NCBI GenBank assembly: GCA_016712525.1
Contig: JADJQX010000001.1
Span: forward strand, 2,246,001 to 2,310,000
DNA: 64,000 nucleotides
Direction of reading: 5' to 3'
Source of the DNA: Myxococcales bacterium
GTDB lineage: Bacteria; Myxococcota_A; Polyangia; Polyangiales; Polyangiaceae
Shown here piece after piece: positions 1 to 8,302 of the stretch. Both the position numbers and the translations under genes were made by a program. Below the pieces are notes generated by a model, which was given only the letters and a program-made list of their open reading frames with translations, was not told where the DNA came from and ran no database searches. The stretch's first letter is position 1, and each line of letters opens with the position of its first letter.

Positions 1-770
1 TAGAGGACGAAGAGCGGGTCTTCGCTGGCCATCCACTCCGCCGGGCACGTCGAGCGGTGCTTCCCGAGCTCTTCGTCGAGGAACACGTCTCGAACCGGGG
101 CCATCTTCACCTTCGCGCCGGTGCGACGTGCCACGAAGACGCGCTCCACCTGCGCGAGCCCTTCGACAGCCTGGTCCACCGTGGCCTTCAGGGCCGTACG
201 TTTGTTCCCGCGGACGATCTCGTCGGCCGTGACGACGACCTTCGCCCCCGCGTCCAAGATGCGGTCGCGCAGCGCCTCGGCCGAGAACCCGCCGAACACC
301 ACCGAGTGCACGGCGCCGATGCGCGCGCACGCGAGCATCGTGACGACGAGGTCGGGCATCATCGGCATGTAGAGCACCACGCGATCGCCCTTCTTCACGC
401 CGCTCGCGAGCAGCGCGTTCGCCATACGCCCGACCCGGTGTTTGAGCTGGCGGTAGGTGACGACCTCCTTCTCTCCCGGCTCGTTCTTCACCCAGACGAG
501 GGCGGCCTTCTCGGGGGTGGCGTGCGCGTGCCGATCCACGCAGTTGGTGGTGACGTTGAGGCGGCCTCCGCCGAACCACGAGAAGTCGATCTCCTCGAGG
601 TCGACGTCGAGCACGCTCGTGGGCTCGTGGAACCACGAGAGGCTCTTGGCCTCGTTCCTCCAGAAGGTCTCGGGCTCGTCGATCGACTGCCGATAGAGGC
701 GCTCGTACTCGGCCATCGACGCGACGCGAGGGGTGGGCTCGGGGAGGGGGTGGGTGCTCGTTGCCGTCAT
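1..770 (-). CDS. acs: Acetyl-CoA synthetase, N-terminal part (cut by window edge)
   Basis: Activates acetate to acetyl-CoA through an acetyl-AMP intermediate. About 256 N-terminal residues are visible; the C-terminal catalytic part lies outside the window. Reading leftward from the ATG at 768-770, residues near 19-35 (MAEYERLYRQSIDEPETFW) match the family N-terminal block. They are followed by WFGGGRLNVTTNCVDRH and a region ending in GAVHSVVFGGFSAEALRDRI, all typical of AMP-forming acetyl-CoA synthetases. A GAGGAG ribosome site lies 7 nt before the ATG. The gene diverges from a transporter-sensor kinase/NtrC-type regulator operon, an arrangement that recalls the acetate-responsive crbSR-acs loci and E. 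coli acs-yjcH-actP. Propionyl-CoA synthetase is the main alternative and cannot be excluded without the C-terminus. Confidence 0.9.
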   Translation of the reverse strand, partial: MTATSTHPLPEPTPRVASMAEYERLYRQSIDEPETFWRNEAKSLSWFHEPTSVLDVDLEEIDFSWFGGGRLNVTTNCVDRHAHATPEKAALVWVKNEPGEKEVVTYRQLKHRVGRMANALLASGVKKGDRVVLYMPMMPDLVVTMLACARIGAVHSVVFGGFSAEALRDRILDAGAKVVVTADEIVRGNKRTALKATVDQAVEGLAQVERVFVARRTGAKVKMAPVRDVFLDEELGKHRSTCPAEWMASEDPLFVL

Positions 771-1055
771 ACCCGACTCCTCAGCAACGGGCGCGCCTCG
801 CCTCGGCGGGTGACCATCGTCCCTTTTCTCCGTGTTTTCGCCGCGACGCGCTCGGTCGGCGCGATGTGTCGATGTGGAAGCGAAACACCGCCGTGTTACG
901 GAACGAAACCGCTGCGGTGCGCCATGCCCCGCGCGCGCAGGTGGTGTCCACGTCGGCGGCCGAAGGCGCGGCGGGGGAAAGGGAGGCTTCCTCTGGCCCC
1001 CGGAGCACACACCACGCGCGGCAGGGAGGGGCTCGCTTCGGTATAGTCGTAGCGC

Positions 1056-1277
1056 ATGACCGACCCGTCCGGAGCACCTGGGGCCGAGGCTCGGCCCCCC
1101 GCGTCGAAGCGGGCTCGCCTCGCTGCCCGTGTCGGGGTCTTCGGCCTCTTCGCCGCGGCCTTCGTGACGCCGCTGGGCGGAGCCGAGTGGGTGTCGGCGA
1201 AGGTGTTTTTCGGCCTTTGGCTGCTCTCGGTCGTCGCGGTCGCTCTCGCGAACGTGCGCTCGGCGGACGACCCGTGA
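1056..1277 (+). CDS. Small two-helix membrane protein before the sensor kinase
   Basis: 73 residues. A basic, proline-rich cytoplasmic N-terminus (about 1-24) is followed by two hydrophobic stretches (about 25-42 and 47-65) separated by a short GGAEW turn. The stop codon overlaps the GTG start of the next gene (GTGA at 1274-1277), so translation is very probably coupled. Small membrane partners beside SLC5-type transporters are known (YjcH/DUF485 next to ActP, DUF4212 proteins), and this protein occupies the same place, but I cannot assign it to either family by eye. A TATAGT hexamer at 1042-1047 could be its -10 element. Function unknown; a role as subunit or assembly partner of the downstream transporter-kinase is inference. 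Confidence 0.7.
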   Translation: MTDPSGAPGAEARPPASKRARLAARVGVFGLFAAAFVTPLGGAEWVSAKVFFGLWLLSVVAVALANVRSADDP

Positions 1278-4189
1278 CACCCGCGGCGCTCGGTGTCGTC
1301 GGGGCCGTGCTCTTCGTCCTCGTGTGGTTCGGCGTGGCCTACGCGGCCGAGCACGTCGGCTCGTTCCGCCGCCTCGCGCGCCATCCGGCTACCTACGGGC
1401 TCTCGCTCGGCGTCTACGCCACTTCGTGGACGTTCTCGGGCAGCGTGGGGTTCGCCGTCGACCACGGCCTCGCCTACGCGGCTACCCCGATCGGGTTTTC
1501 GCTCGCGTGCTTCGGTGCGCCGTTTCTGTTCGCTCCGATCGCTCGCGTGGTGCGCGCGCACGGCGCAGCGAGCCTCGCCGACCTCTTCGCGTTCCGCTAC
1601 GCGAGCCAGGCCATCGGCGTCTTGGTGACGTTGCTCTCGCTCGTGAGCTCGGCGCCTTACCTGGCCGTGCAAATCCAGGCCGTGGCGAGCGCGAGCGAAG
1701 GGCTCGGCGTGGGGCACGTGTGCTCCGGCGCCGTCTTTTCGCTCCTGGTGCTCGTGTTCACGGTGTCGTTCGGTGTGCGAGATGCATCTACACGGGGGTC
1801 CCACCCGGGGCTCGCGCTCGCCATGGGGGTCGAGAGCCTCGTGAAGGCGCTCGCGCTCGGCGCCGTGGCCGTCGTGGCCTACTTGGCCCTGCGCAGGACC
1901 GGCAACGACGTGCCGGTTGGGACGTTGGCGTTCCCCACCGGCGTGGCCGGAGTCCGCGGCGCGACCTGGAGCTCGATCGTGCTCCTCTCGGCGCTCTCCG
2001 CGTTCGTCCTGCCGAGGCAGTTCCACATGGCGTTCGTCGAGGCGCCGCGCTCCTCCGAGGCGAGGCGCCGTGCCATGGACTACGCCACGTGGGTCACGCC
2101 CGCGCTCCTCTTCGTGATGTCGCTCGCCGTGCCGTTCATCCTCGCGTCGGGCCGCGTCCTCGCGGCGAACGAGCGGCCCGACAAGCTCGTCTTCCACGTC
2201 TCGCGCGAGGTGCCCTGGGTAGCTGCTCTCGCCTTCGTGGGAAACGCTGCGGCCGCGAGCTCCATGATGGTCGTGACGGCGCTCGCGTGCGGGACGATGG
2301 TGCTTCATCACCTCGTCCTCCCGGTCTCGGGGGCGCTGCATCGCGGCGATCCGGCCGGTACGCGGGCCGACGTCTACGCGAGTCTCTTGCGTGCGCGCCG
2401 CGCGTCGGTGGCTTTCGTGCTCACGCTCGGGTTCCTCTCGTTTCTCGTCGTGTCGAAGGTCGAGGGGCTCGTCGAGATCGGCCTCGTGGCGTTCGTCGGG
2501 TCGGCGCAGCTCGCTCCGGGGCTGCTCGGCGTCGTGCGCTTCCGCGGGGTGAGTCGGGTGGGCGTCACGGTGGGCCTCGTGCTCGGCACGATCGCGTGGG
2601 CGTGCCTGCTCGTGGCTCCCCTCGTGCTCGCTGCGCTGGGCGTGAGGTCGTCGCTGCTGGATGCGCTCGGGCAGGGCCAGACCGAGCCGTGGACGCGGGC
2701 GACGTTCGTGTCTCTCTCTCTCAACTTGGTCGGCATGATCGTGGGCTCGATCGCCGTGCCACCCGAAGCCGTCGAGCGCGACGCCGCGGCCGCTTGCACG
2801 GAGGACGCACTGCGGGAGCGGCCCGCCGCCGGCGCCCTCGACACCGTCGAGATCGAGAACCGCCTCGCCTCGCAGCTGGACCGGACCTTCGCGCGCCAAG
2901 AGCTCGGGCTCGCCCTCCGAGAGGCGGGTGTGGGGGAGGGGACTCTCTCTTCTGCGGAGGCGAACGTCGTGCGGCAGGGGCTCGAGCCTCGGCTCGCGGG
3001 ATACGTGGGGCCGCTCAGGGCGCGCACGGTGGTCGACGCGGCGTTCTCGGTCGATCGCACGTCGGGGCCCGAGGCGGCGCTTCGCGCGCTCGACGAGGCG
3101 CTGACGCGCACCCAGGCTCGTTTGTCGGGGCCACTCGCGCACCTCGAAGCCGTGCGCGCGTGGGTGAGGCGCCTCGTCGACGAGCTGCCGGTCGGAGTGG
3201 TGGTCGTGGGGACCCGTGGTGACGTGGTCCTGTGGAATCGCGCGATGGCCGAGCTCTCGTCGATTCCTGACGTGCAGGCCACGGGGCGCGCCATCGGTGC
3301 CCTGCCTCCGCCGTGGAGCGCCGTTCTGTCTACGTCGAAGGCCGAGGGTAGTGATGCGCAGACGTGCGAGGCAAACGCGGAGGGTCGCTCACTACTCGTT
3401 CGGCGCGGGGGCACGCAAGATGGGCTCCTCGTGCTCGTCGTGGAGGACCACACCGAACGACGGCGACTCGAGGAAGGCCTCGCGCACCACGACAAGTTGG
3501 GCTCGCTCGGGCGGCTCGTCTCGGGTGTTGGGCACGAGATCGGCAACCCCTTGGCCGCGCTCGGGCTCGTGCTCGAGAGGCTCCATGGAGAGGTGGGCGC
3601 GGGTCTTCCATCCTCGGTCGGTGAGGTCGACGACGCGCTCGCGCTCGTGCGCCGCATCCGCACGATCCTAGGAGATTTGCGGGGGTACGCGCGCGGGGTC
3701 GAGGGCGTGGCTCGCGAGCCGGTCGAGCTCGGCCCGGTGGTCTCCGAGGCCGTGCGCTTGCTCTCCCTCTCCGGCGAGCGACGAGGCGTCGAGGTGCTCG
3801 TCGCCATCCCCGACACGCTCACCGTGCTCGGGGACCGCTCCCGTATCGCGCAGATCGTCGTCAACCTGGTCGACAATGCCATCGACGCGAGCCCCGACGG
3901 GAGCGCCGTGGAGGTGCAAGCCCAGATCGACGGCGATCGCGCCGTGCTCGAGGTCCGCGACGACGGGCCCGGTATCCCCGAGGAGCTCGCCTCGCGCATC
4001 TTCGAGCCCTTCGTGACGACGAAAGACGTCGGGAAGGGCACCGGGCTCGGGTTATGGGTAGTGTGGGCGCTCACCTCGCACATGGGCGGTGAGGTGACGG
4101 TCGACTCGGCCCCGGGGCGAGGTACGGTTATGTCGGTGAAGCTCCCCCTTGCGCCCGACGAGACCTCCACCAACGAGAAGCTCGCATGA
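1274..4189 (+). CDS. SLC5-type transporter fused to PAS/histidine kinase (CbrA/CrbS type)
   Basis: About 971 residues. Roughly 1-490 form a sodium/solute-symporter-like bundle of about 13 membrane segments. Then comes a STAC-like linker (about 540-600), a PAS-like segment (LVDELPVGVVVVG, about 635 onward) and a C-terminal kinase. H-box: SGVGHEIGNPLAALGL. N-box: NLVDNAIDAS. G boxes: DDGPGIP and GTGLGLW. The GTG start at 1274 overlaps the upstream stop, and the last codons overlap the regulator's ATG (ATGA at 4186-4189). CbrA and CrbS share this architecture and respond to carbon source or acetate, and this gene sits beside acs, so sensing of acetate or another short carboxylate is the likely role. 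Whether the transporter half moves substrate or only senses it cannot be told here. Confidence 0.9.
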   Translation: MTPAALGVVGAVLFVLVWFGVAYAAEHVGSFRRLARHPATYGLSLGVYATSWTFSGSVGFAVDHGLAYAATPIGFSLACFGAPFLFAPIARVVRAHGAASLADLFAFRYASQAIGVLVTLLSLVSSAPYLAVQIQAVASASEGLGVGHVCSGAVFSLLVLVFTVSFGVRDASTRGSHPGLALAMGVESLVKALALGAVAVVAYLALRRTGNDVPVGTLAFPTGVAGVRGATWSSIVLLSALSAFVLPRQFHMAFVEAPRSSEARRRAMDYATWVTPALLFVMSLAVPFILASGRVLAANERPDKLVFHVSREVPWVAALAFVGNAAAASSMMVVTALACGTMVLHHLVLPVSGALHRGDPAGTRADVYASLLRARRASVAFVLTLGFLSFLVVSKVEGLVEIGLVAFVGSAQLAPGLLGVVRFRGVSRVGVTVGLVLGTIAWACLLVAPLVLAALGVRSSLLDALGQGQTEPWTRATFVSLSLNLVGMIVGSIAVPPEAVERDAAAACTEDALRERPAAGALDTVEIENRLASQLDRTFARQELGLALREAGVGEGTLSSAEANVVRQGLEPRLAGYVGPLRARTVVDAAFSVDRTSGPEAALRALDEALTRTQARLSGPLAHLEAVRAWVRRLVDELPVGVVVVGTRGDVVLWNRAMAELSSIPDVQATGRAIGALPPPWSAVLSTSKAEGSDAQTCEANAEGRSLLVRRGGTQDGLLVLVVEDHTERRRLEEGLAHHDKLGSLGRLVSGVGHEIGNPLAALGLVLERLHGEVGAGLPSSVGEVDDALALVRRIRTILGDLRGYARGVEGVAREPVELGPVVSEAVRLLSLSGERRGVEVLVAIPDTLTVLGDRSRIAQIVVNLVDNAIDASPDGSAVEVQAQIDGDRAVLEVRDDGPGIPEELASRIFEPFVTTKDVGKGTGLGLWVVWALTSHMGGEVTVDSAPGRGTVMSVKLPLAPDETSTNEKLA

Positions 4190-5532
4190 GAAACGTGCTC
4201 CTCGTGGAAGACGAGCCGGTCTTGAGGCGGGAGGTTCGCAAGCTCCTCGAAGGCGCTGGCTACATGGTGGTCGAATGCGAGACCCTCGACGAAGCCAGGG
4301 CAGGTCTCGAGCGCGGTGGCGTCGACGTCGTCGTGTCCGACCTTCGCCTCCCCGGCGGCCTCGGCACCGATCTCCTCCCGCTCGCCGGCGCCGTGCCGCT
4401 CTTGCTCATGACGGGGTACGCGTCCGTGCGGTCCGCGGTCGACGCCATGAAGCGCGGCGCGGCCGACTACCTCCCGAAGCCGTTCGATCCCGACGAGCTG
4501 CTCGCGGTCGTCGCGCGCCTCGTGCGGAAGGACGGCGCCGCGGCTCGTACGGCCCCCTCGGAGCCTCCGCGAGAGCCACGCATCCTCGGTGCGTCTCCGG
4601 CCATGGACGATCTCCGCGCCAAAATCGCGCGCGTCGCGGCGACCGACGTGCCGGTCCTCGTCTTGGGCGAGTCGGGCACCGGGAAGGAGCTGGTCGCGCG
4701 GGCGCTTCACGACGAGAGCGCGCGGCAGGCGGGGCCGTTCGTCGCGGTCAACTGCGCGGCGATCCCGGAGAGCCTCGTCGAGGCGGAGCTCTTCGGCTCG
4801 TCGCGCGGCGCCTTCACCGGGGCCACGTCGGACCGGCCCGGGCTCGTCGAGGCCGCGGCTCGCGGTACGCTCTTCCTCGACGAGATCGGCGAGGTGCCGC
4901 TCGCGGTCCAAGCGCGGCTCCTGCGGTTCCTTCAAGAGAGCGAGGTGCGCCGCGTCGGTGACACCCGCTCCAAGAAGGTCGACGTGCGGGTCGTCGCGGC
5001 CACGCACCGCGATCTGCCCGCGCTCGTTCGGGCGGGGACGTTCCGCGAGGACCTCTACTACCGTTTGCGCGTGATGGAGCTCACCGTGCCGCCGCTCCGC
5101 GCCCGGGGCGACGACGTCCTCGCGCTCGCTCGTCTGTTCGTGACGAGCTCGGCTTCGCGCTGGAAGCGACCCGCTCCCGTGCTCTCGCGCGCCGCCGAGG
5201 CGTGCCTTGCTCGGCACTCTTTCCCGGGGAACGTGCGCGAGCTCGAGAACGCCGTGGCCCGCGCGGTCGTGCTCGCGGGCGAGGTGATCGAGCCCGAGCA
5301 CCTCGCGCTCGTTCCCGAGGGCTCGCTCTCCTCGGTGGCGAGCGGACCGGTCCCGTCGCCCGAGCCGAGCGACTCGTCCCTCGAGTCGTACTTCGTGCGC
5401 TTCGTCCGGGAAAACCAGGATCGCATGAACGAGATCGAGCTCGCCGCCGCGCTCGGCATCTCGCGAAAGACGCTGTGGGAGCGGCGCCTCAAGCTCGGCG
5501 TATCGCGCCCGAAGCCCACCAAGAAGGGGTAA
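4186..5532 (+). CDS. NtrC-family sigma54-dependent response regulator
   Basis: 448 residues in the standard order. The receiver domain (about 1-115) has the acidic pair ED at 8-9, the phospho-acceptor Asp in VVVSDLRLPGG (about residue 51) and the conserved Lys in YLPKPF. The AAA+ domain (about 130-365) has Walker A GESGTGKE, the sigma54-contact loop GAFTGA and Walker B LFLDEIGE. A Fis-type helix-turn-helix (LGISRKTLWERRLKLG) ends the protein. It starts within the kinase stop codon, so the two form a translationally coupled two-component pair resembling CbrB with CbrA. All activator residues are present, so it should drive sigma54 promoters; candidate targets are acs and unlinked catabolic genes. 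Confidence 0.93.
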   Translation: MRNVLLVEDEPVLRREVRKLLEGAGYMVVECETLDEARAGLERGGVDVVVSDLRLPGGLGTDLLPLAGAVPLLLMTGYASVRSAVDAMKRGAADYLPKPFDPDELLAVVARLVRKDGAAARTAPSEPPREPRILGASPAMDDLRAKIARVAATDVPVLVLGESGTGKELVARALHDESARQAGPFVAVNCAAIPESLVEAELFGSSRGAFTGATSDRPGLVEAAARGTLFLDEIGEVPLAVQARLLRFLQESEVRRVGDTRSKKVDVRVVAATHRDLPALVRAGTFREDLYYRLRVMELTVPPLRARGDDVLALARLFVTSSASRWKRPAPVLSRAAEACLARHSFPGNVRELENAVARAVVLAGEVIEPEHLALVPEGSLSSVASGPVPSPEPSDSSLESYFVRFVRENQDRMNEIELAAALGISRKTLWERRLKLGVSRPKPTKKG

Positions 5533-5540
5533 TCGCTCGT

Positions 5541-6860
5541 ATGCGGGTGTGCGCCATCGTGTGTGTGTCGGTCGCCTTCGCGCTCTCCGCGGCGTGCAAG
5601 GGCTCGTCACGAGGAGGAGAAGAAGCAGGCGCGCGCCCCGCCTCGTCCTCTCCTCCGGGCGTGCCGAAGGTCGCCTTGGCGTGGCCCTCGCTCCCCACGA
5701 CGCCCGAAGCGGCTCGTGCGGTGGTCGATGCATACGCGGTGCGAAAGACCCACGCGAAGCGGCCCGAGCCGACCTCGGCGCGTGATCTCCTCGAGCACCT
5801 CGGCGCGGTCGAGCTCGCGCGTGCTCCGTCGGGAGATGCCGCCGTGAAGAGCGCGCTTCTGAGACGCGTCTCCGAAGGCACCGGCGATGGGTATCTTCTG
5901 GTCGGCGTGAGCCACGCGTCCGGGGAGCCCGTGGTCGCCTTTCGCAGGCTCGTCGAAGGCCCCGGCAGCTACACCCACGTCGGTCTCGAGCCGCTCGCGG
6001 CCGATGGCCACTGGTCGGGCCTCTCGGACGCGGAGCAACGCGGCTCGAGCGCGCTCCTCGCGACGTACATGACCAAGGGCGACGCCGAATCGCTCGAGGC
6101 GCTCCGCGTCGCGCACGACACCCACGACTACGCGGCGTGGAAGCTCGGGTACGCGAGTCTCGTGCTCGACCTCGTGCCTCCGTCGCGCGCCGGAGCCTAT
6201 GCGCTCGTGCCACTGGACATGCCGCCGCACCTTAAGACGAAGCTGGCAGCCCTCGGGGATCGGCTCCTCGACGTGCGCGAGCTGCACGCGTTTTTCGCCC
6301 TCCGCGAGGCCCTCTCGGGGCCGCGGCCGCGGGCACGTGTGGCGATGCTGTGGGGCGACGCTCACGTAGGGCAGTCGGGCATCGCACGTTTCCTCCCGGT
6401 CGGCGCGACGGTGGTCTCGGTGCACGTGCTCGGGCTCGAGGCGGAGCCCGGTCGGACCTCGGACGAACGCGACGCCGGGCCTCCGGCGACCACCGTGCTG
6501 GACCCGTTGCTCGTGCCCATGCCCTCTGGAGACCTCGCGCTCGTGCTCCCCTCTCCAGGCGCCGATTCGCGCGTGGATCGCGTGCGGCGTGCCGATGGCG
6601 ACGGGGGCGAGACGAGGCTCCTCGTGTCGGGCGAGCCGGGCATGGTGGTGACGGTGGGCGGCCACACGATCCGCGTCACGGCGAAGGCGCAGGCGATCCC
6701 GGCGAGCGCGGGTGATCTCACCTACGTGGTGGAGCGGAAGGGGACTCGGATCGTCGGAGCGCTCACGCTCGTCGCCGGGGAGGCGTGCGAGCTCCGCGCC
6801 GACCGGGCCGGACTCCACGTCGAGCATCACCTCCCGAAGGACGCCGATCGTCCGCGATGA
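5541..6860 (+). CDS. Lipoprotein of unknown function
   Basis: 439 residues starting at the ATG 9 nt after the regulator stop, so probably the last gene of that operon. A signal peptide (about 1-20) ends in the lipobox LSAAC, followed by a Ser/Gly/Pro linker. The body is soluble mixed alpha/beta. One stretch in the second half (VAMLWGDAHVGQSGIARFLP) resembles the GDxHxxG pattern seen in some TraB/ChaN-like and haem-uptake proteins, but the resemblance is too short to assign a family. The C-terminal third is beta-rich. Close spacing suggests co-expression with the sensor system, though nothing ties it to acetate. Confidence 0.75.
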   Translation: MRVCAIVCVSVAFALSAACKGSSRGGEEAGARPASSSPPGVPKVALAWPSLPTTPEAARAVVDAYAVRKTHAKRPEPTSARDLLEHLGAVELARAPSGDAAVKSALLRRVSEGTGDGYLLVGVSHASGEPVVAFRRLVEGPGSYTHVGLEPLAADGHWSGLSDAEQRGSSALLATYMTKGDAESLEALRVAHDTHDYAAWKLGYASLVLDLVPPSRAGAYALVPLDMPPHLKTKLAALGDRLLDVRELHAFFALREALSGPRPRARVAMLWGDAHVGQSGIARFLPVGATVVSVHVLGLEAEPGRTSDERDAGPPATTVLDPLLVPMPSGDLALVLPSPGADSRVDRVRRADGDGGETRLLVSGEPGMVVTVGGHTIRVTAKAQAIPASAGDLTYVVERKGTRIVGALTLVAGEACELRADRAGLHVEHHLPKDADRPR

Positions 6861-6958
6861 TGGGCCGCGGGGCGGTCGTAGCGCCGTGCGCGCGTCTTCG
6901 CTCACCTCGACGTGCGACGTCGGCGTGCGGCGTGCGTACCTCGGGCAGCGAACCGACG

Positions 6959-8296
6959 ATGCCCCCGAAACCCCTCTCGACCCGGACCGCCTATCTCTCC
7001 GTGGTAGCCGCGCTCGGCGCCCTCGCGTGCGGGAAAATTGCGCCCGATCCCGGATCGAGCCCGGACGCGGGCCCCCCTCTCGCCAGCCCCTCGTCGCTCG
7101 TGCCTACCGACGCGGGACCTCGCCCCATCGTGTGGGGGATTGTAGGTGTCGGGCAGTCGCTGGCCATCGGCACGCGCCGCGGGGCCGAGCCCTACGAGCC
7201 CGTCGTGAAGAGCGCGGGGGAGGGGCATTTCATGCTCCGAAACCTCACGGGAGGCACGGCGGACAGCGTGCCGTTCGCGTGGGCCCGGCCCGCGTCCGAG
7301 TGGCAGCTCTCGCAGCTCTCGGAGCCCCTTCGCGAGCGAGGGACGGGGGTGCACGCGTGGCCCGAGAACGTGGCGTCGCAGTCGCCTCACACGCCCTTCG
7401 CGGCCGAGATCGACCGCCTCTCGTCGGGCACGATCCGAACGGCGCACGTCGTCGTGGGGCAAGACGGTCAGCCGATCTCGGCGCTCGCGAAAGGGGGAAC
7501 GCAGCCGAGCTACGCCGCGGCGCTCGCCGAGGCCACGAGGCTCCGCGAGCTGCTCGCGGCCCGGGGTATGGAGCTTCGGTTCGCGGCGGTGCTCCTCACA
7601 CACGGCGAGAGCGACGACACGAACCCCGCCTACGCGGACGACATCGTGAAGCTCCAGGCCGACTACGAGCGCGATCTCGACGCGGTTACGGGCCACGCGG
7701 ATCGTGTCCCGATCTTTCTCACGCATCCGTCCGCGGGCTACGCCGGTCGCTCCGGCGAGGGCTATAACGGTGCCATTTTCGCCATGTCCCGCGCGGCTCG
7801 CGAGCACCCCGATCGCGTCCGCCTCGTGGGAAGCAAGACCCACCTCGAGTACCTCGAGAACGATTTTCACCTCACGGCCGCCGGAACTGCGGAGCTCGGC
7901 CGGCTCTACGCGCGGCACGTCCTCCCTTGGATCGCGCGTGGCACGTTCGTGGAGCCGCTCGTCCCGGTGCGGATCGAGCGCTCGGGGACGCGCGTGACCG
8001 TAGTCGTCAATCGCCCCGTCGTCGACGACCCTCGCCTCTTCGGAGAAACCCACGCGCAGGGGCCCTGGGAGAACGCGCTCGGCCTCGAGGTCACCGCGGA
8101 GGATGGCACGCCCATCGCGGTGGAGTCGACCGAGCTCGACGGCGAGCGGATCGTTCTGTCGTGTGCTTCGGTGCCAGCGTTCGTCTCGCATGCGCTCTAC
8201 GCAGATGGCCCGTCGCCAGCGCTCCGCCGCGTTCGCCTCCGCGACCGCGACGGCGAGTGGCTCGTCCAGTTCCGCGAGCCCGTGCCGGGCGACTGA
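6959..8296 (+). CDS. Lipoprotein, SGNH/sialate O-acetylesterase-like hydrolase
   Basis: About 445 residues from the ATG at 6959, which gives a clean lipoprotein signal (lipobox LGALAC). An ATG at 6857 in the same frame would add an Arg-rich stretch and is less likely. The first motif VGVGQSLAIG carries the candidate nucleophile Ser in a GQS context like the GQSN block of the sialate-esterase group. THGESDD is the central glycine/oxyanion-type block, and DFHLTAAG near residue 300 supplies the Asp-x-x-His pair. The C-terminal about 100 residues form a beta-sandwich-like module. It probably removes O-acetyl groups from an external glycan; the substrate is unknown. Confidence 0.8.
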   Translation: MPPKPLSTRTAYLSVVAALGALACGKIAPDPGSSPDAGPPLASPSSLVPTDAGPRPIVWGIVGVGQSLAIGTRRGAEPYEPVVKSAGEGHFMLRNLTGGTADSVPFAWARPASEWQLSQLSEPLRERGTGVHAWPENVASQSPHTPFAAEIDRLSSGTIRTAHVVVGQDGQPISALAKGGTQPSYAAALAEATRLRELLAARGMELRFAAVLLTHGESDDTNPAYADDIVKLQADYERDLDAVTGHADRVPIFLTHPSAGYAGRSGEGYNGAIFAMSRAAREHPDRVRLVGSKTHLEYLENDFHLTAAGTAELGRLYARHVLPWIARGTFVEPLVPVRIERSGTRVTVVVNRPVVDDPRLFGETHAQGPWENALGLEVTAEDGTPIAVESTELDGERIVLSCASVPAFVSHALYADGPSPALRRVRLRDRDGEWLVQFREPVPGD

Positions 8297-8302
8297 AGGC
8301 CC

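Noticed and set aside
783..798. Sigma54-like 16-mer on the minus strand just upstream of acs (AGGCGCGCCCGTTGCT).
   Set aside because: GG-N10-GC spacing and most positions fit, and NtrC-type control of acs would be attractive. But the start site would fall at about 772, after the ribosome site and only two bases before the ATG. In such GC-rich DNA a chance match is as likely.
2374..6213. Very long open frame antisense to the sensor kinase, regulator and lipoprotein genes.
   Set aside because: High G/C at third positions removes stop codons from antisense frames. The translation is Arg/Ser/Pro-rich without domain motifs, and the sense genes are well supported.
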